The position numbers were made by a program, and so were the translations under genes. Of a stretch of DNA of 64,000 bases, positions 42,960-51,829 are shown in pieces. Numbering within the stretch: the stretch's first letter is position 1; each line of letters opens with the position of its first letter. Source of the DNA: Madurella fahalii (Eukaryota > Ascomycota > Sordariomycetes > Sordariales); assembly GCA_029876055.1 (NCBI GenBank), contig CM056875.1, positions 434,001 to 498,000 of the forward strand. The letters are read 5' to 3'. The notes under the pieces were generated by a model. That model did no database searches. It saw only the letters and a list, made by a program, of their open reading frames with translations, and was not told the DNA's origin.

Positions 42960-45900
42960 ATGTTGTCGCATCTCCGCTTCCACCGACGGGCCCCGTCAAA
43001 CCCGCCGTCTCCTCTGCCGGACCAGGGCCCCGCTGACGACGCTACTACCCAACATGAGCGCCCACAGTCGGCTCGAGAAATCTCCCAGCGCCCTGACGTA
43101 CGCCCGCGGTCGCCGAATCACTCACAGATGCCGCCAATGTTACCCCCAATCGCGCGAGTAGCGTCGACAGGCTCCGATCGCTCCTTTGCCCTGCGGGACG
43201 ACCCGCCGCCTACAGCCCAGGATTCGCGCGCACCGCCGGCTCGCCCGGCCTACAACGACGACAGCAACGTAGGCTTCATTGGCGGATTAGCTCTACAGAA
43301 TCTACACCAGCATCGACAAGCAGCGCAGGGCCTACAGCCTGATTCTGCAGCAGCTACGGCCGGTCACCTCCCCGAAAGTCAGCTCTCAAGGGCGAAGCCC
43401 CCGCCGCCGCCTATAAATACTGGCCTTGCCGCTCGGCCGGCAATGACGGCGACGAAGCCTGCGAAGTCTGCGAAGTCTTCGTCGTTTATCACCCCGACCG
43501 ATCTCCAGCACGGATCTGGCAGCTCTACCGGCAAGCGGCCAACAGGAACACGGTTCGCAAGCGAGCCCACACCTCCCGGTCCTGGCCTGGAAACACAGAA
43601 AGGGAGAAAGGGCTTACCGTTCCTGAAGAACCCCATGTCATCGCTCTTGATGAGGAGGAAAACGGGCCATAGTGCGCCTGACCCCCAACCATTCCTATTC
43701 TCCGCCACGCCAACCTACGATCCCCGCATTAGGGGCACCAGGGTCCATGACTTCAGCGCACCGCGACCGAAGAAGCCGATATCTAGCGCCGACTCCGTAT
43801 CGGCCGCCAAGTCCGACGCCGGTGTCAATGGGGCTGTACACGTGGGTGCCGGCGAGCCTGCAAGTGCTCCGCTTCCTGCCGATGCCAACAGAGTCGACTC
43901 AGTCGAACCCTCTCGCCATCCCAGCGAGAGGACCACGCATAGCGATCAAGATAGCGGCCTAGCTCAAGGAGCGCAAGAGGTAGGAAAGCCGCCATTGGCG
44001 GCTGAGGCGGTACCGGTATGCCCTGTGCCGCAAGTACCCCCGAAGGACGAGTCCGCCACTAATTTTCGGACCTTGTCCTCGGCTACTACCTGCACGGCCG
44101 CCTCGGCAACGCCGTCCCGCCCAGCTGCCTCGTCCTCGGTTAGAACGACAGCATCTCGCAAGGTGTCCGTCTCGGCGGCGTCGAGGCGAGATTCAGTTGC
44201 ATCGGCTATCCCTAAGCATATGAAGAGCACGTCGTCGAGATTCAGCTTCGACATGATCGGCGCTGCCAAGCAGGAGAAGCTGCTGGAAGAACGCCACCGG
44301 CAGCGCGAGCAGGAGAAGAAAACGTCGGACGATTCTGCGGGATACCATGACGATTTCGACGAAGACTCGTTTGACTACGACGCTATGATGGATGACGATG
44401 GACTCGAAGAGAGGATCCCCGGTGTCAATGCCGACTATGACGACGAAGAGGATTTTGAAGCCGCCATGGACCCGGATAACGATCAAGAGAACTTTGCAGG
44501 ATTCGTGTTCCAGCGCTCGAACACCGGGTCGTCGTTGGCAAGCCCGAACACCCCAGGCATGCTGGCAACGCCGCGTGATACTAACGGCAAAGTGATTGGT
44601 TTTGCCATGACCAAAGACACAACCCCTGAGATACCGGCGGCGGCGTCGCCCATGTTCCCAGATGCTATCGGGCTGCCCAAGCCGGACGAGAATGCGCCGG
44701 GTCTTGGTATTCAGGGGTTGGATGCGAGCACAGCGACCGCCTCTGCTGAACCGACGTTGCAGCCTAGCCATCCGCCTGGACCGGTAAGCTTGGGACTCCC
44801 GCCCAGAACTAACAATGACGACCTCTACTTTGACGATGGTCTAGCGGATGAGCTAGATTTTGAGAATGACGGTGCCTTCTTTGACGAGTCCATCTTCGAT
44901 AACAACGACACGGACCAGTACGGACGGCCTATACCGGGTGCCTTTGCCCAGGCCCAGGAAGCGATGAGAGCCGCACAGCAGCCGCAGCAGCCACCACAAG
45001 AGCAACCTTGCAAGCGGGACTCCGATATGGCATCGAGCTTGTCGGCGCAGTCCGCAGTTACCCTCTCCACAGGCGACACTTCGCTCAGTGCCGGTCTTCA
45101 GCAGCCGGCTGCCCAACAAACGCTCGAACCAGAACGCTCTTCTTCTCCGAAGCCGGCACCACCTGAAGCCGTGCCAATTATGGGCATCCCCGGCCAGGAC
45201 TTAGCCTACCAAGCCGCCCTCGCTGAAGCCGCACAAATGGCGGCTGCCTCTGGGAAATTCCGGAGAAGCTCTTCCCCACCACCTCCGGATGATGACGAAC
45301 TACCGATGAACTCGGCCGAGCTCTCTCCCCCTGACGCGTACCTTGAAGACCTCAACGACTACGAAACCGACGACTTCAACCCTGACAACTTTGGCGACGA
45401 CTTTGACTTTGATGACGAGGCCATCATAGCCGAAGCCAACGCCAGCGCGCTCGCCAACGACGCCGACGGCTTCTACGGTCAAGAATTCGGCTTTTACTCT
45501 GCTCCGCTCCCGATCCCCCAGTCCTCCCATCATCAATCCCACCAGCACCAACTCTACCACACTCCTTCCTCGTCCTCGGCGGGAAGCGCTAGCAGCAGCA
45601 ACAACATCCTCAGCGCCGAGAACCTCTACCAGTACGCTAACGGCGGGTATTTCGGCCCCGCCGGCGCCGGCGTCGGGAGGAGCGCTAGTGGGCGGGTGGT
45701 CTCTCGCGAGCCGAATCTGACGCCAATCACGGAGCGGTCTGAGTACTCGAACCGGAACTCGGTCATGAGCTTCACCATGCCGCCGCCTCCGGTAGGCGGG
45801 GAAGGGGGCGCGCGGAACTCGGCCTCGGCTTCACTGACGAGTCCGGGGCTGGCGCAGCTGGCGAGCTTGTTGTCCGAGGAAGGGGACGGGGTGGACGATC

Positions 45901-46694
45901 GGAATATGAGCTTGGAGGCGCTGATGAGGCTGAGGTCGAGGGCTTGGGGCGGCGGTGGGGGCGGTGGGTCCCAGGGCAGCTCGAGGGAGGGGAGTCCGAG
46001 GAGCGAGAGGGCGGATGGCGCCGCCACGTCGCCTTACGGCCATCAGCTTGGGCTTGGCAGCGGGCTGGTTGGGCACGCCCATGTGCGTGCGACGTCGGCT
46101 TTGGCTGCGCTGTGGAGCGGTGCGGAAGCGGGGAGTGGGACGGCGAGCCCGACGCTGGCGGGCCTGGGAACCGGCATGCCCCTTTCTGCGGCGCCCGGGT
46201 TGGCTCCCGGTGGCGGGAGTGCGGGTGGTGCGAATGGTGTTGTCTCCCCCCTGCCCCTGCGGCCGCCGCCCCTGTCGCTGTTTTCGCCGGTCCCGGTGCC
46301 CGCTCCGTCTCCGGGCCAGGCTCAGGGCCCGCTGGGCGGAAGCGCTTGCTCGCCTGTTTTGGAAGGAGAGGAGGAATCTCCCTCGAGTGCGGGCGTGGAT
46401 GCTGCTCCTGTGTGTGGCCTGGCACCGGCTTTGCCGCTGCGGACGAAGAGTCCCGTGCAGATGCAGGATCAGGATGGAGGTCAAAGTCGTGACGAGGGGA
46501 CGTCGCCGCAGCAACAATTCGTTCCGCGCAAGCCGGGAATGGGCCATCGTCATAAGGGGTCCGCGGATAGTATCTCGTATATCAAAGATGACGAGAGCGG
46601 CGCGAACCGCTGGGTGGTGGAAAGGAGACGGACGGCGGAGACTGGAGAGGTGGAGATCTTGGGGAGGGAGGTCGTCGAAGGTGGGAGGATATAG
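42960..46694 (+). CDS. Large disordered acidic protein, ascomycete-specific (1244 aa)
   Basis: An uninterrupted 1245-codon frame from ATG 42960, the longest single-exon frame in the window. The first ~270 residues are Pro/Ser/Arg-rich and hold the conserved-looking block GLPFLKNPMSSLLMRRKTG followed by YDPRIRGTRVHDFSAP. Residues ~420-450 (STSSRFSFDMIGAAKQEKLL) lead to a charged helix and then repeated Asp/Glu patches (DDFDEDSFDYDAMMDDD, ADYDDEEDFEAAMDPDND, YFDDGLADELDFENDGAFF, NFGDDFDFDDEAI), each separated by linkers. The end is KPGMGHRHKGSADSISYIKD, then RWVVERRRTAETGEVEILGR. No enzymatic motif. The short linear blocks in a disordered background suggest a scaffold or adaptor, perhaps kinase-regulated. 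Function unknown. Confidence 0.85.
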   Translation: MLSHLRFHRRAPSNPPSPLPDQGPADDATTQHERPQSAREISQRPDVRPRSPNHSQMPPMLPPIARVASTGSDRSFALRDDPPPTAQDSRAPPARPAYNDDSNVGFIGGLALQNLHQHRQAAQGLQPDSAAATAGHLPESQLSRAKPPPPPINTGLAARPAMTATKPAKSAKSSSFITPTDLQHGSGSSTGKRPTGTRFASEPTPPGPGLETQKGRKGLPFLKNPMSSLLMRRKTGHSAPDPQPFLFSATPTYDPRIRGTRVHDFSAPRPKKPISSADSVSAAKSDAGVNGAVHVGAGEPASAPLPADANRVDSVEPSRHPSERTTHSDQDSGLAQGAQEVGKPPLAAEAVPVCPVPQVPPKDESATNFRTLSSATTCTAASATPSRPAASSSVRTTASRKVSVSAASRRDSVASAIPKHMKSTSSRFSFDMIGAAKQEKLLEERHRQREQEKKTSDDSAGYHDDFDEDSFDYDAMMDDDGLEERIPGVNADYDDEEDFEAAMDPDNDQENFAGFVFQRSNTGSSLASPNTPGMLATPRDTNGKVIGFAMTKDTTPEIPAAASPMFPDAIGLPKPDENAPGLGIQGLDASTATASAEPTLQPSHPPGPVSLGLPPRTNNDDLYFDDGLADELDFENDGAFFDESIFDNNDTDQYGRPIPGAFAQAQEAMRAAQQPQQPPQEQPCKRDSDMASSLSAQSAVTLSTGDTSLSAGLQQPAAQQTLEPERSSSPKPAPPEAVPIMGIPGQDLAYQAALAEAAQMAAASGKFRRSSSPPPPDDDELPMNSAELSPPDAYLEDLNDYETDDFNPDNFGDDFDFDDEAIIAEANASALANDADGFYGQEFGFYSAPLPIPQSSHHQSHQHQLYHTPSSSSAGSASSSNNILSAENLYQYANGGYFGPAGAGVGRSASGRVVSREPNLTPITERSEYSNRNSVMSFTMPPPPVGGEGGARNSASASLTSPGLAQLASLLSEEGDGVDDRNMSLEALMRLRSRAWGGGGGGGSQGSSREGSPRSERADGAATSPYGHQLGLGSGLVGHAHVRATSALAALWSGAEAGSGTASPTLAGLGTGMPLSAAPGLAPGGGSAGGANGVVSPLPLRPPPLSLFSPVPVPAPSPGQAQGPLGGSACSPVLEGEEESPSSAGVDAAPVCGLAPALPLRTKSPVQMQDQDGGQSRDEGTSPQQQFVPRKPGMGHRHKGSADSISYIKDDESGANRWVVERRRTAETGEVEILGREVVEGGRI

Positions 46695-47010
46695 ACACAA
46701 GTGGTTGGTGGCGTTTGTCAATTTTGTATTTCCCGGGTTTGGGACGCTTTGGATACGCGGAGGTGAGGCATGTTGCATATATAGGGTCTTAGAAGGAGTA
46801 GGCTGGACTGGTCTACTAATTAGCGTGGGGTTCTGGTACAAGGTAGAAAGCAACGGTCAGGTCACGCCTAGTGAGAAAAAGGAGCAGACACGGTTGGCAA
46901 CGAGGGATGTATTATGATGTAGGTGGTAAAATTGTATCTTGCATTTGCAACCTCTGAGGGCCCGATTCAGGGCGCAAGTTTCATTCTCACTGTGAAACAT
47001 CTTGCCCAGC
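46695..47010. other. Convergent intergenic (3' ends)
   Basis: 316 bp between the stop codons of two convergent genes. No element recognised. Confidence 0.5.
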
Positions 47011-47994
47011 CTAAACGATCCTGATCGTCGCATCTTCTCCCTTCCCGAGGAGCTCATGTAGCCACCCCCAGAGGACCGGTCTAGGCGGGCCACCGGCAAT
47101 CTCAAGCAGTCCGACGCGTCGATACAGGTGCGGGTCCTGGTACAGCCCTCCATCTTCGTTGCCATCCTCATCAACCCGGGCGACGACGAGAAAGAGCGGC
47201 TCCTTCCTAGGCAGCTTGCGTCCAACCAACAAGCAGTACACCCGCGCTTCCTCGCCTCCACTCTCGGCCAACAGATCCTGACAACTGTCATCCGCCCATA
47301 GGTTGTATATGTGCCCTTTCAGGATATCCAACGTGATCAGGTTCCACGGCTGCAGTCTGTCCCCCAGCTTACGGTCCTTGAGCGTCAACAGCGCCGGCAC
47401 CAGCCTGCCCTTCAAAACGAGATAAGTCCCGTCCTCCTGCAGCTCCCCGCTTGGATCCAGCCCGACAGGCTCGGTCCGCGCTTCGACCACCTCGCACTCA
47501 ACCTCCATGCCCTCCACGACGCTGATGAACTCCACCGGCGCCTTCACCGCCGCCCACGACCACGACGGCGCCCGCCACCGCGCCGGCCGCTCCATCCACC
47601 CCGCCTCCCACCCCTCCTCCTCTCCATCCGCAGCACCCGCGACGTCCGCCTCGTCCAGCTTGCACGTCACATACCCCCGCGGCGGCAGCTGGACGTGCCA
47701 CAGCAGGTCCTGCGGCAGGCTGTCGCGCCACAGGCCGGCGAGGTAGCGGTCGTCGGGGGAGCGGACGGCGCGCATCGCCTGCGCCATGCCCGACACGGCC
47801 GGGAAGATGTCCTTGTCGAACGTCAGCCGCAGCCGCGTGTAGTCCTCGACCAGCCGCCGCCAGCACGTCTGCAGCTCGGCCCCGCTCATGCCCGCCCGCC
47901 ACGCCGCGCTGCTGTAGTAGTGCTTCGGCCGCGCCGCGCGGTCGATCAGCTGGTTGTACCATGCCGGCGCGCCCGGTTGGAGAGGGGCTGCTGC

Positions 47995-48027
<33 letters not shown>

Positions 48028-49263
48028 GGTGGTGGTGGTGGTGGTGGGAAGGTCCGGGCTGCATTGGCAGGTTTGGGATTCGAGACATTCCCAGGTGAGC
48101 TCCTCGGGGCCGAAGTGGACGATGCGTGGGGAGAGGAAGCGCTCTTGGAGGATCCAGCCACGGGTGAAAATGGGGAGGATGGACTGCTGGGTGTGGTAGG
48201 GGGAGAGGAGGCGTTGGTTGTGGGTTAGGCCGCGGCGGAGGTGAATTGTTTCTTGGTGCGGCGGGCTACCTCGGCCGCTTTCCGCGTCTCGGTTACCCTC
48301 CTTAGGAGAGACGGTCACGGTGTAGGTTTTGTGCTTGGATGGTAGCTCAGCGTAGAGACCACCGTATGCGCCCGACGACTTGGCGGCTGAGATGACGAGG
48401 GTCGAGTTCTGGTAGATGGACGCCATCCTAGCAGCCTCGCGGCGCCAGTCGTTCTGGTCGTCCTGGATGATGCAGAGGCTGTCGATCCACAGGTACCGGA
48501 TCTTAAGTTTGCGGGTGAACTCGATGGCATCTTGAAAGGTCCGGGGTAGGCGTGGCCAGATGATTTCGTCCCTGTGGGAGTCCAGGCTGCCAGAGAGCGT
48601 GCGGAGGAAGGGCTTGCGGCCCCAGCAGTGGCTCAGGCAGATGTACGGGGCGTCCTCGCCCTCGGATTCGTACAGGCGGACGCCGCTCTCTCCAGGGGCG
48701 AACACATCGAGCACTCTCCTCGGCAGGGGTGAGCTGGAGGAAGCGCCGCACGACTTGTGAAATTCTCTGCAGTGCTGGAGTTGGTTAACGGCCCAAGAGA
48801 GAGTCTCGGGCGCCGATGTGGTTTCCGGCACTTCTCTTCCAAGCGGGAGGTCCGGGAGGGTCTTTGTGAGCCACGGGGTGACTGGCCGGTGCCGACAACG
48901 TCAGCCCACCTTTTAGAGAGATCCCGCGCGCTGCATTTGCAACTCACATTCTGAGCAAAAGAACCACAACTTTACCGGCGTCCTCAAAAGCACGACTTCT
49001 AGGCTGCGCCTCGCGCCCAACAAGTTGAAGTCTATCTGCAACTCGTCGACATCGTCGCTGGATATTTCGCAGCCGTCGTCGGAGAGGAACTTGACAACGC
49101 CACTTGACAGTATCGAGCATGTAACGCATCCATATTCGGCCATGGACAACATGGATCCGAGACTCGAGCGAATAGAGGCGTATCCACCAGTGTAGCGGGG
49201 GCGCGGATGGCCGCAGCCCCTACATTCACGGGACGCGCCGGAAGGGAGCGACGTGGGCCACAT
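47011..49263 (-). CDS. HET-domain protein 2 (728 aa) with poly-threonine run
   Basis: Exons (minus) 49263-48948 and 48881-47011; 66-bp intron GTGAGT...CTGAC...GCCAG. Joining restores FTPWLTKTLPDLPLG across the splice. Exon 1 carries a cysteine pair (CRGCG) and GCVTCSIL, the usual N-terminal cysteines. The HET domain runs from about residue 185: YICLSHCWG, LPRTFQDAIEFTRKL, RYLWIDSLCIIQ, NSTLVISAAKS and RGWILQERFLSPRIVHFG. Just after it, LTWECLESQTCQC leads into about 17 consecutive threonines encoded by an ACC/ACA microsatellite (about 47997-48050), whose length may vary between strains. The C-terminal half has RWRAPSWSWAAV. Inferred role: incompatibility or cell-death trigger. Confidence 0.9.
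47997..48050 (+). repeat. TTG/TGG trinucleotide microsatellite inside HET gene 2
   Basis: Encodes the poly-threonine run on the minus strand, as a pure block of ACC codons followed by pure ACA codons. Change in copy number would change protein length in whole residues. Confidence 0.85.
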
Positions 49264-49654
49264 TGCTGCTGTGATGTCCGCGGGCACGAAGATGGACGCG
49301 TATAATAAACGCCTGGATGGGCCCTGTTTTTTCCTTTTTCCTCTTTGTTTTCTTTGGCGATCGGTGAAGGAATCACGCCCTGGAGCTAGGGCGCCAAGTT
49401 AGGGTAGTCTCCGCTACGGTACAGTACAGTGCAGGACCTACAGTACTAGTTTCTGTAGCAGTTCTTCGGGCCAATATTATCCCGGTACTCAGTAACTTCC
49501 ACCTACCTTACCTGGTAGGGTACCGAGCAGCATAGCTGCCTTAGGCAGAGTAGGTAAGGTATGTATCGAACAAGGTCGAGAAAGGGAGGCTGACACCAAA
49601 CATCAAGTACTACCATTTAAGAATTGTTAATAGGAGAGAATTACCACGGCCGTA
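49264..49654. other. Intergenic with small inverted repeat
   Basis: Promoter region of HET gene 2. CTACCTTACCT (about 49503-49513) and AGGTAAGGTA (about 49552-49561) form a foldback with a 38-bp loop. The same ACCTTACCTAC word occurs near 40125. No gene. Confidence 0.45.
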
Positions 49655-50761
49655 CTACTCATACCCCCTCCGACCATGGCCGAAATCGTCGCGAGCAACA
49701 GGTAACTCTACCATGGGGGCAGTAGTCCATCCACCCGGTGGCAGCCCAGTGCCCATATTGCCCGGTAGCTCAGCGTGTGAGCGTTCCGCCAACTCGGATA
49801 AGGCCCCGTTGCCCAACTCGGTAGGTGCCGAATATTTGTACTCTGGCGGGCCACCGCCAGCGGCGCCAGGACTCAGGGGAATTGCTTGTCGCCTTCTCCG
49901 TATATACAGCCAAGCCGCGATCGCCGCAAGCAGAACCCCCCCAAGAGCAGCACCCACAGCTACACCAACGATTGCGCCTGTGCTCAGGGTGTCTCCGCCA
50001 GACTCGTAAACCACAACAACTGTGGGAGTAATAGGTGTTGCCGCGGAGCTCGACGGATCGGACAACGTGTCTTGCGTACTCAACGAATCGGACAATGTCC
50101 CCTGCGTGCTCATCGTCACTGGCAGATCGGAGGACTGAAAGTTGAGCTGGAACATTGGCGCAAACAGGGTCACCTCGCGTGTAGCCGTCTCGGTTGTCTC
50201 GATGCCGTCGGAAGTCACCGTTGCCGTGATAATGTCGGGAAGGGTTGCTTGGGCCGTGACCAGCTGGGACTCGGAGCATGTAGCCGTGACCGTTTCGAGA
50301 GCCGTAGTAACAACGGCGACACACGTGTTACCGATATCGTTCTCACACCTGTAACCTCTAAAGGGGTTTAGCAGACGACCAACAGTGCTATAGTGGTATC
50401 CGGTATCCACATACTCTGGGCAACAGCCTACCGCCGTCTCTCCCGGATTCAGAGGGAACTGTACCTCCCACCCCATCCGTCCACCGAATACTGCTGTACA
50501 CGCCGATGTGTAGCCCTCTGGGCATGCTAGACCCGGTGAATAATACCCCCGTCCTAGAAACGGATGGGCCGGCGGTTGCACTTCGCTTGGTGCGGGCGGC
50601 CAACAGTCGGCATTGTCCCTAGCCAACGCGGTTCCACTTTCCACCATGCATCGCTGGCCCCGATAGCCATGAGTGCAGGTGGCGCAAGCAAAGATATGAG
50701 CGCTACAGTCCGCCGGTGCGGTCCATGTTGTCGTTAACGGCCCAAGCAACGTGGCGGCCAT
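49655..50761 (-). CDS. Single-pass membrane protein with cysteine-rich ectodomain (368 aa)
   Basis: A single open frame from ATG 50761. Residues 1-150 contain about a dozen cysteines in the order seen in a family of fungal surface proteins: TTTWTAPADC, CMVES, CWPPAPSE, YYSPGLACPEGYTSAC, TAVGCCPEY and YRCENDIGNTC. A Thr/Ser-rich stalk follows, with a small internal repeat (TQGTLSDSLSTQDTLSDPSS), then a membrane helix at about 262-286 (GAIVGVAVGAALGGVLLAAI) ended by RRRR and a Gly/Pro-rich cytoplasmic tail of about 80 residues. No classical signal peptide is visible at the N-terminus, so an upstream exon could be missing. The layout suggests a wall sensor or receptor-like protein. Confidence 0.75.
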   Translation of the reverse strand: MAATLLGPLTTTWTAPADCSAHIFACATCTHGYRGQRCMVESGTALARDNADCWPPAPSEVQPPAHPFLGRGYYSPGLACPEGYTSACTAVFGGRMGWEVQFPLNPGETAVGCCPEYVDTGYHYSTVGRLLNPFRGYRCENDIGNTCVAVVTTALETVTATCSESQLVTAQATLPDIITATVTSDGIETTETATREVTLFAPMFQLNFQSSDLPVTMSTQGTLSDSLSTQDTLSDPSSSAATPITPTVVVVYESGGDTLSTGAIVGVAVGAALGGVLLAAIAAWLYIRRRRQAIPLSPGAAGGGPPEYKYSAPTELGNGALSELAERSHAELPGNMGTGLPPGGWTTAPMVELPVARDDFGHGRRGYE

Positions 50762-51829
50762 TAGATCGGCGTCCGCAACTGGGAAAATGACGCGACGTGA
50801 AGTTTATGGGGGGTACGACCATGGAGGTGCAGGCCCTTGCACGATTTATCAGGAAGCGGCCCGTCAGCCTCCCCTGTCTTCAGCCCCCCTGCAGCATGCG
50901 CGATCCAAGTTGCTTAGCGGCATCGTTTTGGACCCCACACGGCACACCACCCACCTCGCCGGCGACTTTACGTATTCCTGACACCTTTATTCCTTCAGAT
51001 AACTGCTCTGTCCGATAAGCGGTTGCCCTGAAAGCCGCTAGGCAGGTCCGAAACCTGGTCCCCTGGACCCCTTTCACTTTCCCCGCCTTGGCCACGTTCG
51101 TGGGGATTTGGGCTGCTCCGCCGTTGGATTCTAACCCTGGTTTCTTCCTGTGCTGCTTAACGGCCAAATTTTCCAGTGTTCCGAAGTACTGTACCAACGA
51201 CCGAATAATATACCTCTTGTTGAAGTATACCTCCTGTTGAAGTATACCTCCTGTTGAAGTATACCTCCTGTTGAAGTATACCTCCTGTTGAAGTATACCT
51301 CCTGTTGAAGGTGGCTTTGTACGACGAAAGATAACATAGCCCAATCCTCAGATGAACCTGCTTCTACTAACCATACAATTACCATATCCAGACATTCGGT
51401 TGTTGTATTAGTAGTTACTAACGGCCGCTAAAATGGCAAGACGGCTTAGCCAAATTCGACGGATACAACAGCGAGTTCTCGATTTAACCTAATTATATAG
51501 GAAAGGGACTATCCTTAACGGCTCGCATTATATCTATCGCTCACGGTGTCGAGCCATGGAATTCTATGCGAAGCAGATTGTGGAAGCAAAACAAGAGAGG
51601 AGTTCTGGAATGCAACTGCTAGACAACCCAACTTCCAATGTGGAACTAGACGGCGTTTAGAAAACGTGTTTGACTCGGTGACTATTTTCTGGTATCTCAA
51701 AACCGGGCCCCGACTTTGGCCCTGCCATGTGCTGTGTATACGAAGGAGGGGGAAAAAATAGTGCATCCTAAATCATCCATGATCGAAACCCCAATAGCGC
51801 CACACCCAGACATGAATCATTCCCCAGCT
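50762..51829. other. Intergenic with tandem repeat
   Basis: Contains the 17-bp repeat array at 51209-51310. No gene: open frames there simply read through the repeat. Confidence 0.5.
51209..51310 (+). repeat. 17-bp tandem repeat, six copies
   Basis: Six units TATACCTCCTGTTGAAG; the first has one substitution and the rest are identical. A near-perfect array, so a candidate variable-number locus. Confidence 0.95.

Noticed and set aside
45831..46853. Long antisense and alternate frames over the end of the 1244-residue gene
   Set aside because: Low-complexity shadows in GC-rich coding DNA.
47311..48228. 305-codon plus-strand open frame
   Set aside because: Arg/Pro-rich antisense shadow of HET gene 2, including the microsatellite read as Cys/Gly runs.
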